DNA of 33,416 nt from Thiomicrospira cyclica (lineage in GTDB: Bacteria > Pseudomonadota > Gammaproteobacteria > Thiomicrospirales > Thiomicrospiraceae): assembly GCA_022736205.1 (NCBI GenBank), contig DZAT01000020.1:1-33416 (forward strand). The letters run 5' to 3'. How positions within the stretch are numbered: position 1 is the stretch's first letter; every line of letters begins with the position of its first letter. Shown here one piece after another: positions 1 to 7,178 of the stretch. The position numbers and the translations under genes are program-made. The notes beneath the pieces were generated by a model. That model was not told the origin of the DNA, made no database searches, and saw only the letters and a program-made list of their open reading frames with translations.

Positions 1-104
1 AGGCAGATGAATTAGGGCGGGCTTGCGGTCGTTGTGATGCGTGTCGTTTGCGTGCAGAGGGTTTTACTCAGGCAGGGTTGCCTGACGTAACGCGTTATCA
101 GTGA
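1..104 (+). CDS. queC: 7-cyano-7-deazaguanine synthase QueC, C-terminal fragment
   Basis: Only the last 33 codons are in the window (reading frame from base 3, stop TGA 102-104). The residues include [15 protein letters not shown], which matches the CxxCxxC zinc-binding tail of QueC (Cys-Gly-Arg-Cys-Asp-Ala-Cys) and the usual ending with Pro-Asp and Tyr. QueC converts 7-carboxy-7-deazaguanine to preQ0 in queuosine synthesis, in the cytoplasm. In Pseudomonas-like genomes queC is followed by a lysine tRNA, as here. The stop codon lies immediately before repeat copy A, so this repeat inserted right at the end of the gene. The identification rests on a short tail but the cysteine pattern is characteristic. 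Confidence 0.85.
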   Translation, partial: ADELGRACGRCDACRLRAEGFTQAGLPDVTRYQ

Positions 105-109
105 TAATG

Positions 110-250
110 GGGATATCTAAAAACTTCGCTTCGCTTGTTTTTAGGCTTTTCAAGTTTGTTTTTTAGTTGATGGTTCAGAATAAAATCAATTAGTTGTCTT
201 TTGTTCCTGTTCCTCCAAAACCCCAGCCAGTTAGATTTTTAGCGGCGCAC
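110..250 (+). repeat. MITE-like intergenic repeat, copy A (diverged)
   Basis: A 141-bp stretch that begins with GGGATATCTAAAAAC and ends with TTTTTAGCGGCGCAC. It shares with copies B-D the left-end CTAAAAAC / CTTCGCTT / GTTTTTAGGCTTTT block and the right-end TTCCTCC ... CC...TTTTTAG block, in the same order and at the same spacing. The sequence TAATG lies directly on both sides (105-109 and 251-255), a candidate target-site duplication. The middle is clearly decayed compared with the other copies, so this is probably the oldest one. Confidence 0.6.
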
Positions 251-277
251 TAATGTCATAAATTTTTAATTTAATGC

Positions 278-305
278 TTGCAAAAGCCTAAAAATAGGCT
301 ATAAT
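278..305 (+). promoter_or_regulatory. Sigma-70 promoter of tRNA-Lys
   Basis: TTGCAA (278-283), a 16-bp spacer and a perfect TATAAT (300-305) lie 17 bases before the tRNA. The spacer contains an inverted repeat AGCCTA-AAAA-TAGGCT (285-300) that ends on the first base of the -10 box. Confidence 0.75.
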
Positions 306-321
306 AGACAAATAACGAAAC

Positions 322-397
322 GGGTTGTTAGCTCAGTCGGTAGAGCAGTTGGCTTTTAACCAATTGGTCGCAGGTTCGAATCCTGCACAACCCACCA
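322..397 (+). tRNA. tRNA-Lys (anticodon UUU)
   Basis: This is a full cloverleaf of 76 bases with encoded CCA. The acceptor stem GGGTTGT (322-328) pairs with ACAACCC (387-393), followed by discriminator A and CCA (395-397). The D stem is GCTC/GAGC. The anticodon stem GTTGG/CCAAT holds the loop CTTTTAA with anticodon TTT at 355-357. The T arm has the GGTTCGAATCC pattern. It decodes AAA and AAG. It follows queC, as in many gammaproteobacteria, and has its own promoter and terminator. Confidence 0.98.
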
Positions 398-406
398 AAT
401 TATAAG

Positions 407-433
407 AACCCAGCCATCAGGTTGGGTTTTTTA
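407..433 (+). terminator. Rho-independent terminator after tRNA-Lys
   Basis: AACCCAGCC (407-415) pairs with GGTTGGGTT (420-428), including one G-U pair, around the loop ATCA. A run of T follows (427-433). Confidence 0.9.
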
Positions 434-459
434 TTATGTAATAAAAAACGTCTTATCTG

Positions 460-488
460 TTGTTTTTTTACAACAAGCTGATTATACT
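460..488 (+). promoter_or_regulatory. Probable sigma-70 promoter of pal
   Basis: TTGTTT (460-465), 17-bp spacer, TATACT (483-488), about 60 bases upstream of the pal start and just after the tRNA terminator. It gives pal its own transcript. Confidence 0.55.
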
Positions 489-547
489 GTTAGCATAAGT
501 ATGTTTTACTCATTTTATTTTTAATTTTCGACTCAAGAGGGTATGTT

Positions 548-1018
548 ATGACTAAATTGAATCTGTTCGCTATGGCTGTTGCTGGTCTAGTTTTGGCTGG
601 TTGTTCTTCTACACCTACAGAAGAAGGTACTAAGACAACTGCAGCTCCTGCTACGCCTGTTGTTGGTGCTGGTGCTGACCGCGCTTCTGTTGCTGGTGAA
701 AAAGTTTATTTTGATTTTGACCGTGCTGAAATCAAAGCTGAATTCATGCCAGTTATTAAAGCTCAAGCAGCTTTCTTAAATGCTAACGCATCTAAGTCTG
801 TTTCTTTGGAAGGTCACTGTGACGAACGTGGTACACGTGAATACAACTTAAGCTTAGGTGAGCGTCGTGCTGCTTCTGTTGCTGATGTATTGAAGGCTAA
901 CGGTGTTGCTGCTAACCGTATCAAGTTAGTGAGCTTTGGTGAAGATCGTCCAGCGGTTGAAGGTCATGACGAATCTGCGTGGTCTAAAAACCGTCGCGTA
1001 GAGTTCGTTGTTCAGTAA
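548..1018 (+). CDS. pal: Peptidoglycan-associated lipoprotein Pal
   Basis: Pal is an outer-membrane lipoprotein of the Tol-Pal system that anchors the outer membrane to peptidoglycan and helps it constrict at division. The 156-residue protein has a lipoprotein signal with lipobox LAGC (lipidated Cys19), an Ala/Thr/Pro-rich linker (about 22-45), and an OmpA-type domain from about residue 50 with VYFDFDRAEIK, LEGHCDERGTREYN and NRRVEF, including the peptidoglycan-binding Asp and Arg positions. Length is normal. AAGAGG 7 bases before the ATG is the ribosome site. Codons are strongly T-ending, as in highly expressed genes. Unlike the common order tolQRAB-pal-cpoB, no tolB or cpoB is next to it; it sits alone behind queC and tRNA-Lys, between two terminators. 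Confidence 0.96.
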   Translation: MTKLNLFAMAVAGLVLAGCSSTPTEEGTKTTAAPATPVVGAGADRASVAGEKVYFDFDRAEIKAEFMPVIKAQAAFLNANASKSVSLEGHCDERGTREYNLSLGERRAASVADVLKANGVAANRIKLVSFGEDRPAVEGHDESAWSKNRRVEFVVQ

Positions 1019-1041
1019 TTCTTTACTGCTTCGATTCTGAT

Positions 1042-1080
1042 AAAAAGCCTTCTTGGGAAACCAAGAAGGCTTTTTTGTTT
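1042..1080 (+). terminator. Rho-independent terminator of pal
   Basis: A perfect 15-bp stem, AAAAAGCCTTCTTGG (1042-1056) with its complement at 1061-1075, GAAA loop, followed by T-rich sequence. Confidence 0.95.
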
Positions 1081-1096
1081 GTGTGCTATTCTCTAT

Positions 1097-1238
1097 GAAA
1101 CCTCTAACTGCCTAGCTTTGCTTGGTTTTTAGGCTTTCAAAATTTTTTTGGCTAAAGGAAGGGGTTAATCGATGGATTACATGTCATTTAAACAAGCCTT
1201 TCCTCAGAACCTCCTCCCATTGGGTTTTTAGATGTGCC
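1097..1238 (+). repeat. MITE-like intergenic repeat, copy B
   Basis: A 142-bp copy with ends GAAACCTCTAA and TTTTTAGATGTGCC, which form an imperfect terminal inverted repeat. The hexamer CTCTAT is found directly on both sides (1091-1096 and 1239-1244), a good candidate target duplication. Inner parts shared with copies C and D are AGCTTTGCTTG, GTTTTTAGGCTTTC, AAAGGAAGGGGTT, CTTTCCTC, ACCTCCTCCCATTGGG. It fills the space between pal and pepN. Confidence 0.85.
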
Positions 1239-1254
1239 CTCTATCACTTATAAT
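1227..1254 (+). promoter_or_regulatory. Probable pepN promoter, -35 inside repeat copy B
   Basis: A perfect TATAAT (1249-1254) lies 42 bases before the pepN start. The best -35 candidate, TTTAGA (1227-1232), 16 bases upstream, belongs to the right terminal repeat of copy B. The -10 is clear and the -35 is weak. Confidence 0.45.
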
Positions 1255-1295
1255 AGAAAACCGAACTTATTTTTTCTTACGCTTGAGCCACTTTA

Positions 1296-3941
1296 ATGAT
1301 TGCTGAACCTTTAACCACGAAATACCTTTCTAATTATCAGCCCACGCCTTTTTTCGTTGATACAGTGGATTTGCGATTTGTATTGGATCCTACCAAAACC
1401 CGTGTTTATAGCCGTTTGGTAATCAGACGCAATCCTGATGCTATTTATTCTGACGTATTGACGCTAATGGGCGAGGACATATGTTTGCGTTCGGTAAAGG
1501 TTGACAGTAGCGATGTGTTGTCAAGTGCGTATCAGTTAAGCAACGAGCAGCTCTCGTTAACGATAACACAAGATTCGGCAGTGGTTGAAATTGAAACAGA
1601 AATTAATCCTCAGGCAAACTCTCGCTTAGAAGGGCTGTATTTGTCGGATGGGGTGTTCTGTACGCAGTGTGAGGCAGAGGGGTTTCGTCGGATTACTTAT
1701 TTTATGGATCGTCCCGATGTGATGGCGATTTATTCGGTACGTATTGAATCACCTGCGGTTTTGGCACCTGTTTTATTGTCGAACGGTAATTTGCTCGAGC
1801 AAGGAGCCATGGTTCAAGATGGTTGGTATTATGCTCAGTGGCAAGATCCTCATCCTAAGCCTTGTTATTTGTTTGCCCTTGTTGCTGGTGATTTGGTTTG
1901 TCAGCAGCGTCCTTTTGTAACGGCAGAAGGGCGAGCCGTGTCTTTAGAGGTTTATGTTAAGCAGCATCATGCCACACGCTGTGAGCATGCATTGGTCTCG
2001 TTAGAAAAGTCGATGCGTTGGGATGAGCAGCGTTTTGGGCGTTGTTATGACTTAGACAGATACATGATCGTTGCTGTTGATGACTTTAATATGGGCGCAA
2101 TGGAGAATAAGGGCTTAAATGTCTTTAATGCGCGCTTTGTTTTAGCTGATCCTCAAACGGCTACCGATGTGGATTATACCAATATCGATAGCGTGATTGC
2201 TCATGAGTATTTTCATAACTGGACAGGTAATCGCGTTACCTGTCGTAGCTGGTTTGAATTAACGCTCAAAGAAGGCTTAACCGTTTTTCGTGATCAGCTT
2301 TACACCGAAGAAACCTTGTTGGGCAAGGTGAAGCGGATTGAAGATGTGCGTAGCCTGCGTAGTATTCAATTCGCCGAGGATGCCTCGCCTTTACAACATC
2401 CGATTCAACCCGCTTCTTATATCGAAATGAATAATTTTTATACCGCGACTGTCTATGAAAAAGGGGCAGAGGTGGTGCGCATTTATCAAACGCTATTGGG
2501 TAAAGATGGTTTTCGCAAGGGTATGGACTTGTATTTTGCGCGTCATGATGGACAGGCGGTAACCGTTCATGAGTTCCGACAAGCCATGAGTGATGCTAAC
2601 GGTGTTGATTTGTTGCAAATGCATGCTTGGTATACGCAAGCAGGAACACCTCGTTTAGATATGAGTCAGCAGTGGTCGGCTGAAACGGGTGAATTATCGA
2701 TTCATTTTAAGCAGTCATTGCCATATGTTAGTGATTTTCAGCCGTTGTTAATTCCGATTGCGCTGGCTATTTTTAATAGTCAAGGTGAGCGTCAATCGTG
2801 TGTTCTGTCGGCAGGTAAAGGACGATGGGATGATAGTGAAGGTGTGTTGTGGTTTGATACGCAAGAGGGGGCTTTTACATTTTCTGGGGTGAAGCAGGCA
2901 CCAAAGTTGTCGTTGTTACGTGATTTTTCTGCACCTGTTGTTTTAACGTCAGAGCGTACCTTGGCGGACTGGTTATGGCAAGCGCAGTACGATGATGATT
3001 TGTTTAATCGTTGGGAAGGTTGGCAGCAGGCATGGCTGCTGATTATTTTGTCTGGCGTGTCGGACTTGCGTGCAGGAAAGGGTTTTGAACCGCCTGTATC
3101 TTTATTACCTTTGCTGCATAGCATGCTCGATGATGTTGCATTGGATGCGGGTTGGTTAGCAGAAGCGCTTCGTTTGCCGAGCTTTGATTATTGTGCTCAG
3201 CAATGTGATGTTTTGTGGGTAGATGAGTTGTTGGCGGTTATGTGTGCACTGCGTGAGTGGTTGGGTCGTTCTTTGGAGCAGAAAACTATTGCCGTTGCAC
3301 AGCGTTATACGGGTGAGACGCGTTTTACTTTTTCGGCACAAGCGATGGGGCATCGTGCGTTACGCAATCTGTTGTTTTCTTATTTGGCTCAGGCTCAAAA
3401 TGCGTTTGTTTTTGATTGGGCGATTGAGCAAGTTCGTTTGAGCGATAGTATGACGAATGTTCAATCTGCTTTGACTTTATTGGTACATAACAACGCGCCT
3501 CAGGCAGTAGAGGGTTTGGCGTTATTTTATGATCGTTGGCAACAGAATCATTTGGTTCTGGACAAGTGGTTTAGTTTACAAGCAACCAATCCGTTAGCGC
3601 GAGCGGAACAAGTCGATGCCTTGTGTCATCACAAAAGCTTCGTTTGGACAAATCCTAATCGTGTGCGCAGCGTATTAGGTAGTTTTGGACGTGCTAATCC
3701 AACTGCTTTTCATCAAGCCGATGGGGTTGGCTACCGTTTGCTTGCGCAGCGTGTGGCTGAGATAGATGCGATCAACCATCAGGTTGCTTCTCGGGTATTA
3801 CAAGCTTTCAATGTTTGGCGAAAGCTGCCTGCAGCTAGGCGCGAGTTGGCTCAAGCGGCATTGGTATCCTTATCGACAATTGAGCGTTTGTCTCGAGATG
3901 TGCGTGAGGTGTTGAATAATTTATTAAGCACCCATGATTGA
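1296..3941 (+). CDS. pepN: Aminopeptidase N (M1 family)
   Basis: Cytoplasmic zinc aminopeptidase that removes N-terminal residues from peptides. The 881 residues fit the 870-890 expected for the PepN type. The substrate-binding GAMEN motif is at 267-271 and the zinc site HEYFH at 303-307, followed by the downstream Glu ligand in the LTLKEGL segment. The N-terminal beta domain, the catalytic domain and the C-terminal helical superhelix (from about 550) are all present. The ATG has no obvious Shine-Dalgarno sequence, but no better in-frame start exists. The last 8 bases overlap the next gene, so the two are probably translated together. Very confident. Confidence 0.97.
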   Translation: MIAEPLTTKYLSNYQPTPFFVDTVDLRFVLDPTKTRVYSRLVIRRNPDAIYSDVLTLMGEDICLRSVKVDSSDVLSSAYQLSNEQLSLTITQDSAVVEIETEINPQANSRLEGLYLSDGVFCTQCEAEGFRRITYFMDRPDVMAIYSVRIESPAVLAPVLLSNGNLLEQGAMVQDGWYYAQWQDPHPKPCYLFALVAGDLVCQQRPFVTAEGRAVSLEVYVKQHHATRCEHALVSLEKSMRWDEQRFGRCYDLDRYMIVAVDDFNMGAMENKGLNVFNARFVLADPQTATDVDYTNIDSVIAHEYFHNWTGNRVTCRSWFELTLKEGLTVFRDQLYTEETLLGKVKRIEDVRSLRSIQFAEDASPLQHPIQPASYIEMNNFYTATVYEKGAEVVRIYQTLLGKDGFRKGMDLYFARHDGQAVTVHEFRQAMSDANGVDLLQMHAWYTQAGTPRLDMSQQWSAETGELSIHFKQSLPYVSDFQPLLIPIALAIFNSQGERQSCVLSAGKGRWDDSEGVLWFDTQEGAFTFSGVKQAPKLSLLRDFSAPVVLTSERTLADWLWQAQYDDDLFNRWEGWQQAWLLIILSGVSDLRAGKGFEPPVSLLPLLHSMLDDVALDAGWLAEALRLPSFDYCAQQCDVLWVDELLAVMCALREWLGRSLEQKTIAVAQRYTGETRFTFSAQAMGHRALRNLLFSYLAQAQNAFVFDWAIEQVRLSDSMTNVQSALTLLVHNNAPQAVEGLALFYDRWQQNHLVLDKWFSLQATNPLARAEQVDALCHHKSFVWTNPNRVRSVLGSFGRANPTAFHQADGVGYRLLAQRVAEIDAINHQVASRVLQAFNVWRKLPAARRELAQAALVSLSTIERLSRDVREVLNNLLSTHD

Positions 3942-5019
3942 TTTATATTGTTTTTTTAGTTGTTCTCAGAAGTATTTGATTGGGTTGTTATTTGCTGTCT
4001 GTGCTTGTTTTGCTCCGATAGTTGAGGCTGCCGAGTCGATTGTGTTGTTATTGCCGCAAAGTACGGCGGGTCAGGTCGCAGCCAGTAAGGCGATTGCTCA
4101 GGGCGTTAAATCGGTTTTAGCCACTCAAGTCGTCTTGGTGAATCAGGATGATTATCCTGATGTTGCTTCTGCATGGACAGCGGTTATGCGTTTGCGACCG
4201 ACGGCGGTTGTTGGTCCTTTGCATGAAAGTGATGTCAGTGCTTTGGTTGATCTGGCACCTAAAATACCTGTATTAGCCTTGAATCAAACAGCGAAGCAAC
4301 ATGCGAATGTTTGGCAGTTAGCCATGCGAACCGAATTACCTGTTTATCAGCTTGCTTTGCATTTAGCCGATAAAGGCGTAGAAAAGGTTTTGTTATTAAG
4401 CCATCAGGATGCGGTTTCGCAGCGATTACACGATGCACTTTTAGCCGTCAGTGCTGCAGAACAGGTCGATTGGGTGAGCTATCGTGAGCCGCGTGAGCTA
4501 GCAGCTGCAGCGAGTGTTTTGCTGCGTAGTCGTAAAGGGCGAGAACGGGTGCAAAACTTAACCAATTTGCTGGCACAATCCTTTCATGCTTATCCATGGG
4601 TCAGACAGGATGCAGATGCGGTTGTTATTGTTGCGCCTTTGGCAGATGCGTTAACTTTGTCTTATCAGATTGATTATTTATGGGGACAAGAACTCAGTTT
4701 ATATTGGGTTGATTCGGGTACGAATCCGCTATCGGACTATGTACGTAGTGCCTCAAATTGGGGACGTATGAAGACTTTTATGCCACAGTATCAGTTTGCA
4801 GCAATGACTAAAATGCCTGTAGCTGATGGCTTCTTTCAAGCCTTGGGGCAGGATGCTGGACGTTTATTGCAGTTGCGTTTGGGACGAGAGATTTGGGATG
4901 ATGCTTCTGTTATCGAAGGCAGTTTGGGTGAGTTGTCTATGGGTGACAATCAACAGGTTAATATTAAATTACCATTGGTTTGGTTAGGAGATGGGCAGGT
5001 TGATCAAGTTGATCCTTAG
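3934..5019 (+). CDS. LpoA/LppC-like periplasmic protein (short form)
   Basis: The 361 residues begin with a hydrophobic export signal (about 14-33). The rest resembles the C-terminal, type-1 periplasmic-binding-protein-like domain of LpoA (LppC family), including LLLPQSTAGQ, AVVGPLHESDVSAL, PVLALNQT, the DGFFQALGQDAGRLLQLR segment and a GSLGELSM...LPLVWLGDGQV ending. LpoA is the outer-membrane activator of PBP1A, whose gene lies at 19322-21805. The TPR-like N-terminal half of Enterobacteriaceae LpoA (over 600 residues) is missing, and the lipobox is poor (VCAC, Cys25), so outer-membrane anchoring is uncertain. The gene starts inside the end of pepN. Its stop codon TAG (5017-5019) lies exactly at the edge of repeat copy C, so the C terminus may have been set by that insertion. 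Confidence 0.8.
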   Translation: MIDLYCFFSCSQKYLIGLLFAVCACFAPIVEAAESIVLLLPQSTAGQVAASKAIAQGVKSVLATQVVLVNQDDYPDVASAWTAVMRLRPTAVVGPLHESDVSALVDLAPKIPVLALNQTAKQHANVWQLAMRTELPVYQLALHLADKGVEKVLLLSHQDAVSQRLHDALLAVSAAEQVDWVSYREPRELAAAASVLLRSRKGRERVQNLTNLLAQSFHAYPWVRQDADAVVIVAPLADALTLSYQIDYLWGQELSLYWVDSGTNPLSDYVRSASNWGRMKTFMPQYQFAAMTKMPVADGFFQALGQDAGRLLQLRLGREIWDDASVIEGSLGELSMGDNQQVNIKLPLVWLGDGQVDQVDP

Positions 5020-5165
5020 GACAGTTCGAAAAACCCAATGGGTAGGAGGTCTGGAGGAAGGGATTACAAAGAGAAGCATGTAACTCGTTGACCAAACCCT
5101 TTCCTTCAGTAAAAAAATAAACTTGGAAAGTCTAAAAACGAGCAAAGCGAGGTTTTAGAGGTTCC
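5019..5165 (-). repeat. MITE-like intergenic repeat, copy C (inverted)
   Basis: The same element in the opposite orientation, about 147 bp. Read on the minus strand it starts GGAACCTCTAAAACCTCGCT and ends GGGTTTTTCGAACTGTCC. The parts shared with copies B and D are GCTTTGCTCGTTTTTAGACTTTC, split here as GCTTTGCTCG and TTTTTAGACTTTC, then CTGAAGGAAAGGGTTT, CCCTTCCTCCAGACCTCC and TACCCATTGGG. Only TTA is common to both flanks, so no convincing target duplication is seen. It begins within the stop codon of the LpoA-like gene. Confidence 0.85.
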
Positions 5166-5168
5166 TTA

Positions 5169-5184
5169 TGGTATAGGACTTGCT
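5169..5184 (+). promoter_or_regulatory. Candidate sigma-54 promoter for the 5263 gene
   Basis: TGGTAT-AGGAC-TTGCT has the invariant GG and GC with exactly 10 bases between them, TGG-A in the -24 element and a perfect TTGCT in the -12 element. It is about 80 bases before the start. A weaker sigma-28-like alternative is GGCGATAA at 5222-5229 (7 of 8 to GCCGATAA), but its -35 is poor. Confidence 0.45.
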
Positions 5185-5262
5185 TTAGTTAAGTGGGTTC
5201 ACTTCAGAAATTGACTGTCTGGGCGATAACCTTCTAACTTATTCAGTAAAATAGGCAAATGT

Positions 5263-6504
5263 GTGTCAGATTTTGATTCGATGGATTTAGACAGTTTAGA
5301 TGCGCTTTTAGATGCGGCTGAAATTGAAGCCGTTTCTCATGAACAAGATGCACCAACTGATCTGTCTGCGCAAGAAGCGCCTGCAGTAGTAGCCGATCCT
5401 GAGGAAGAAGATCCTTGGGCTTCTGCTCTAGCTGAGCAGGCGAGTGCTGCTACGCCCGAATCCGAAGAGGAAGATCCTTGGGATTCTGCATTAGCAGAGC
5501 AAGCAGCAGCGCCCGAGGAAACTGTTGCCCCGACTCCAGTACCAACAGCCGCACCAACATTGCCTCCAACACCAGAGCCTACCTTGGCATCGACAGTAGC
5601 GCCAACACCAGCTCCCGAAGTGCCCGCGCCTGCAGTGCCTGCTGCTCATGTAGTTGATAAGCACGATGCCCCAGCGATTTCCAGTAACAACAAACAACCC
5701 AACATGATCGAAACAGGGACGGACGCAGAAATGGATTCAATTAAAAAGTTAGTCATTATTTTTAGCAGTGTGATTATTGTTTTGCTGTTGGCTGCCATTG
5801 GTATTGGTTTGGGCGGACTACTTTCTTCACCAACTCCTGATATTAAGATCATCGAAACGGTTGATGGTATTAAAAATGATGTTGGTCAGGCTTATTTGAT
5901 TACCGAAGACAGTGGCAAGCAGTTGAAAACAATGGGCACGCAATTATCCGATGTGGCAACACAGCTTGCAGAGATAGCAGAAGCGGTAGAAACGCTAAAG
6001 AAAGCACCAGTGGTCGCTCATGCCGCACCAGCAGCGCCTGTCGGTAAGGCAATGTCTGCGAGCGAGCGCAAGGCAGCGATGCGTGAAGAGATTCAGGCAA
6101 ACGTTGCAGCTGGTGGTGAGCAAACGACGGAGGCTGAAGCACCTATTGTTGAAAAAGTTGAAAAAACAGCGAATTCAGCTCAAGTAAAAGCACTAGCGGT
6201 CGATATCCTAGATGTGAAGAAGCGATTAGTGGCGACGCAAAAGCTACTAGAGCAGATTAACAAACAGTCGGAAGCTTTGCAGTTACAGTCCTTAACTTTA
6301 ACAGAAGCAGTGAAAGCGGTTGAAGTTGAAGTTAAGTCACACAAGCCACCACCCAAGGTTGTGAGTGTTGCGCCTAAGGCGGCTGTTGATAAAAAAGCGG
6401 AAGAAAAACCTGTAGCACCACCTGTGCAGGTAAAGCCGGCGGATGATCCCCAGTTCCGTGCTCGTTGGAGTAGAGAAATGGGTAAATCAGATGGGTTTCC
6501 ATAG
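5263..6504 (+). CDS. Single-pass membrane protein with FliM/FliN-like N-terminal motifs, function unknown
   Basis: I do not recognise this 413-residue protein as a named family. Seen in order: a very acidic N terminus with DSLDALLDAAE (10-20), which resembles the EIDALL CheY-binding peptide at the start of FliM; two copies of EEEDPWxSALAEQA (47-60 and 68-81), which resemble the DDWAxAxAEQ start of FliN; a Pro/Ala/Thr stretch (84-128); a transmembrane helix (about 163-188) with the acidic part predicted cytoplasmic; then helical coiled-coil segments (about 195-245 and 300-355) and a Lys/Pro/Ala-rich tail. The start is GTG 5263, with ATG 5281 as alternative; neither has a strong ribosome site. 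It is followed by a FlgP-like lipoprotein. A flagellar or polar role is an inference from the motif likeness, neighbours and candidate promoter. Confidence 0.7.
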   Translation: MSDFDSMDLDSLDALLDAAEIEAVSHEQDAPTDLSAQEAPAVVADPEEEDPWASALAEQASAATPESEEEDPWDSALAEQAAAPEETVAPTPVPTAAPTLPPTPEPTLASTVAPTPAPEVPAPAVPAAHVVDKHDAPAISSNNKQPNMIETGTDAEMDSIKKLVIIFSSVIIVLLLAAIGIGLGGLLSSPTPDIKIIETVDGIKNDVGQAYLITEDSGKQLKTMGTQLSDVATQLAEIAEAVETLKKAPVVAHAAPAAPVGKAMSASERKAAMREEIQANVAAGGEQTTEAEAPIVEKVEKTANSAQVKALAVDILDVKKRLVATQKLLEQINKQSEALQLQSLTLTEAVKAVEVEVKSHKPPPKVVSVAPKAAVDKKAEEKPVAPPVQVKPADDPQFRARWSREMGKSDGFP

Positions 6505-6516
6505 GATCTCAACCTG

Positions 6517-6621
6517 ATGAATACAAAATATAATGTTGCGAAAAGCACAAAAAGCATTGACCAATACTGGCAGTGGGAGAGAGAGAAAAATGAAACAACC
6601 ACAAGGGAAGTATTATCATGA
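6517..6621 (+). CDS. Possible small ORF (34 aa) coupled to the FlgP-like gene
   Basis: ATG 6517 opens a 34-codon frame in the gap between the 5263 gene and the lipoprotein gene. Its stop TGA (6619-6621) overlaps the next ATG (6618) as ATGA. AGGA lies 10 bases before its start. The peptide is polar with QYWQWERE near the middle. The overlap suggests coupling, but such an overlap can arise by chance and no family is recognised. Confidence 0.25.
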   Translation: MNTKYNVAKSTKSIDQYWQWEREKNETTTREVLS

Positions 6622-7169
6622 AACACTTGATGCCCGTGCTCAGTTTGGCGATCGTTGGCGCGATTGCAGTTGTTGGTTGTACGGCTAATAATAGCAGTAC
6701 AGCAAACAAGGCAGATTCGGTTAAGTCTGAATCCGTGAAACCAGCCTCAGGTACTGCAGTACGCGAACGTGTGCGTATCTCAGCGATTGGTTACGGCACA
6801 GAAAGCTTATATGAAGCTTATACACCAGGTCAGAGACGCTTAATGGCGATTCGAGCTTCTAAGTTAGATGCTTATCGTGCGTTAGCAGAACAGATTAATG
6901 GTGTCAAAATTGAAGGCAATACCACGGTTAGTGCGATGGCTGTGAAAAGCGATTCCTTCCGTGCACGTGTTAATGCCTTGGTTCGTGGTGGTCGTGTCAT
7001 CAGCGTCACGCCGATGGCAGATAACAACTATGAAACAGTGATTGAGGTTTTCGTTGATCGTGATTTCTTTGACAATTACATGTCTTATAGCGATCAGGCG
7101 TATAACTCACCCGTGAAGTCGAGCTGCGGAACCAATTGTTTTGATCCCGATGACTTGGCTCCTCGTTAA
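6618..7169 (+). CDS. LPP20-family lipoprotein, FlgP-like
   Basis: The 183-residue protein has a lipoprotein signal with VVGC (Cys21), a short polar linker, and an LPP20-type domain (about 50-150) with YGTESLYEAYTPGQRRLMAIRAS..DAYRALAEQINGVKI and a repeated beta/alpha layout ending in TVIEVFVD. This pattern is that of FlgP, an outer-membrane lipoprotein forming a basal disk around the flagellum in Vibrio and Campylobacter, though other LPP20 proteins are not flagellar. AAGGGAAG lies 8 bases before the ATG. The C-terminal tail has a CGTNC pair that could form a disulfide. It is in line with the 5263 and 7360 genes; a typical flgO or flgT neighbour is not seen. Confidence 0.75.
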   Translation: MKHLMPVLSLAIVGAIAVVGCTANNSSTANKADSVKSESVKPASGTAVRERVRISAIGYGTESLYEAYTPGQRRLMAIRASKLDAYRALAEQINGVKIEGNTTVSAMAVKSDSFRARVNALVRGGRVISVTPMADNNYETVIEVFVDRDFFDNYMSYSDQAYNSPVKSSCGTNCFDPDDLAPR

Positions 7170-7178
7170 TACATAGAG

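Noticed and set aside
2792..3441. Several short frames within pepN on both strands
   Set aside because: They are in other frames of a clear gene, have no ribosome sites and no recognisable protein features.
5500..5660. Repetitive Pro/Ala/Thr coding stretch as a possible tandem DNA repeat or CRISPR
   Set aside because: The repetition is at the amino-acid level only, with irregular units; no spacer-repeat pattern.
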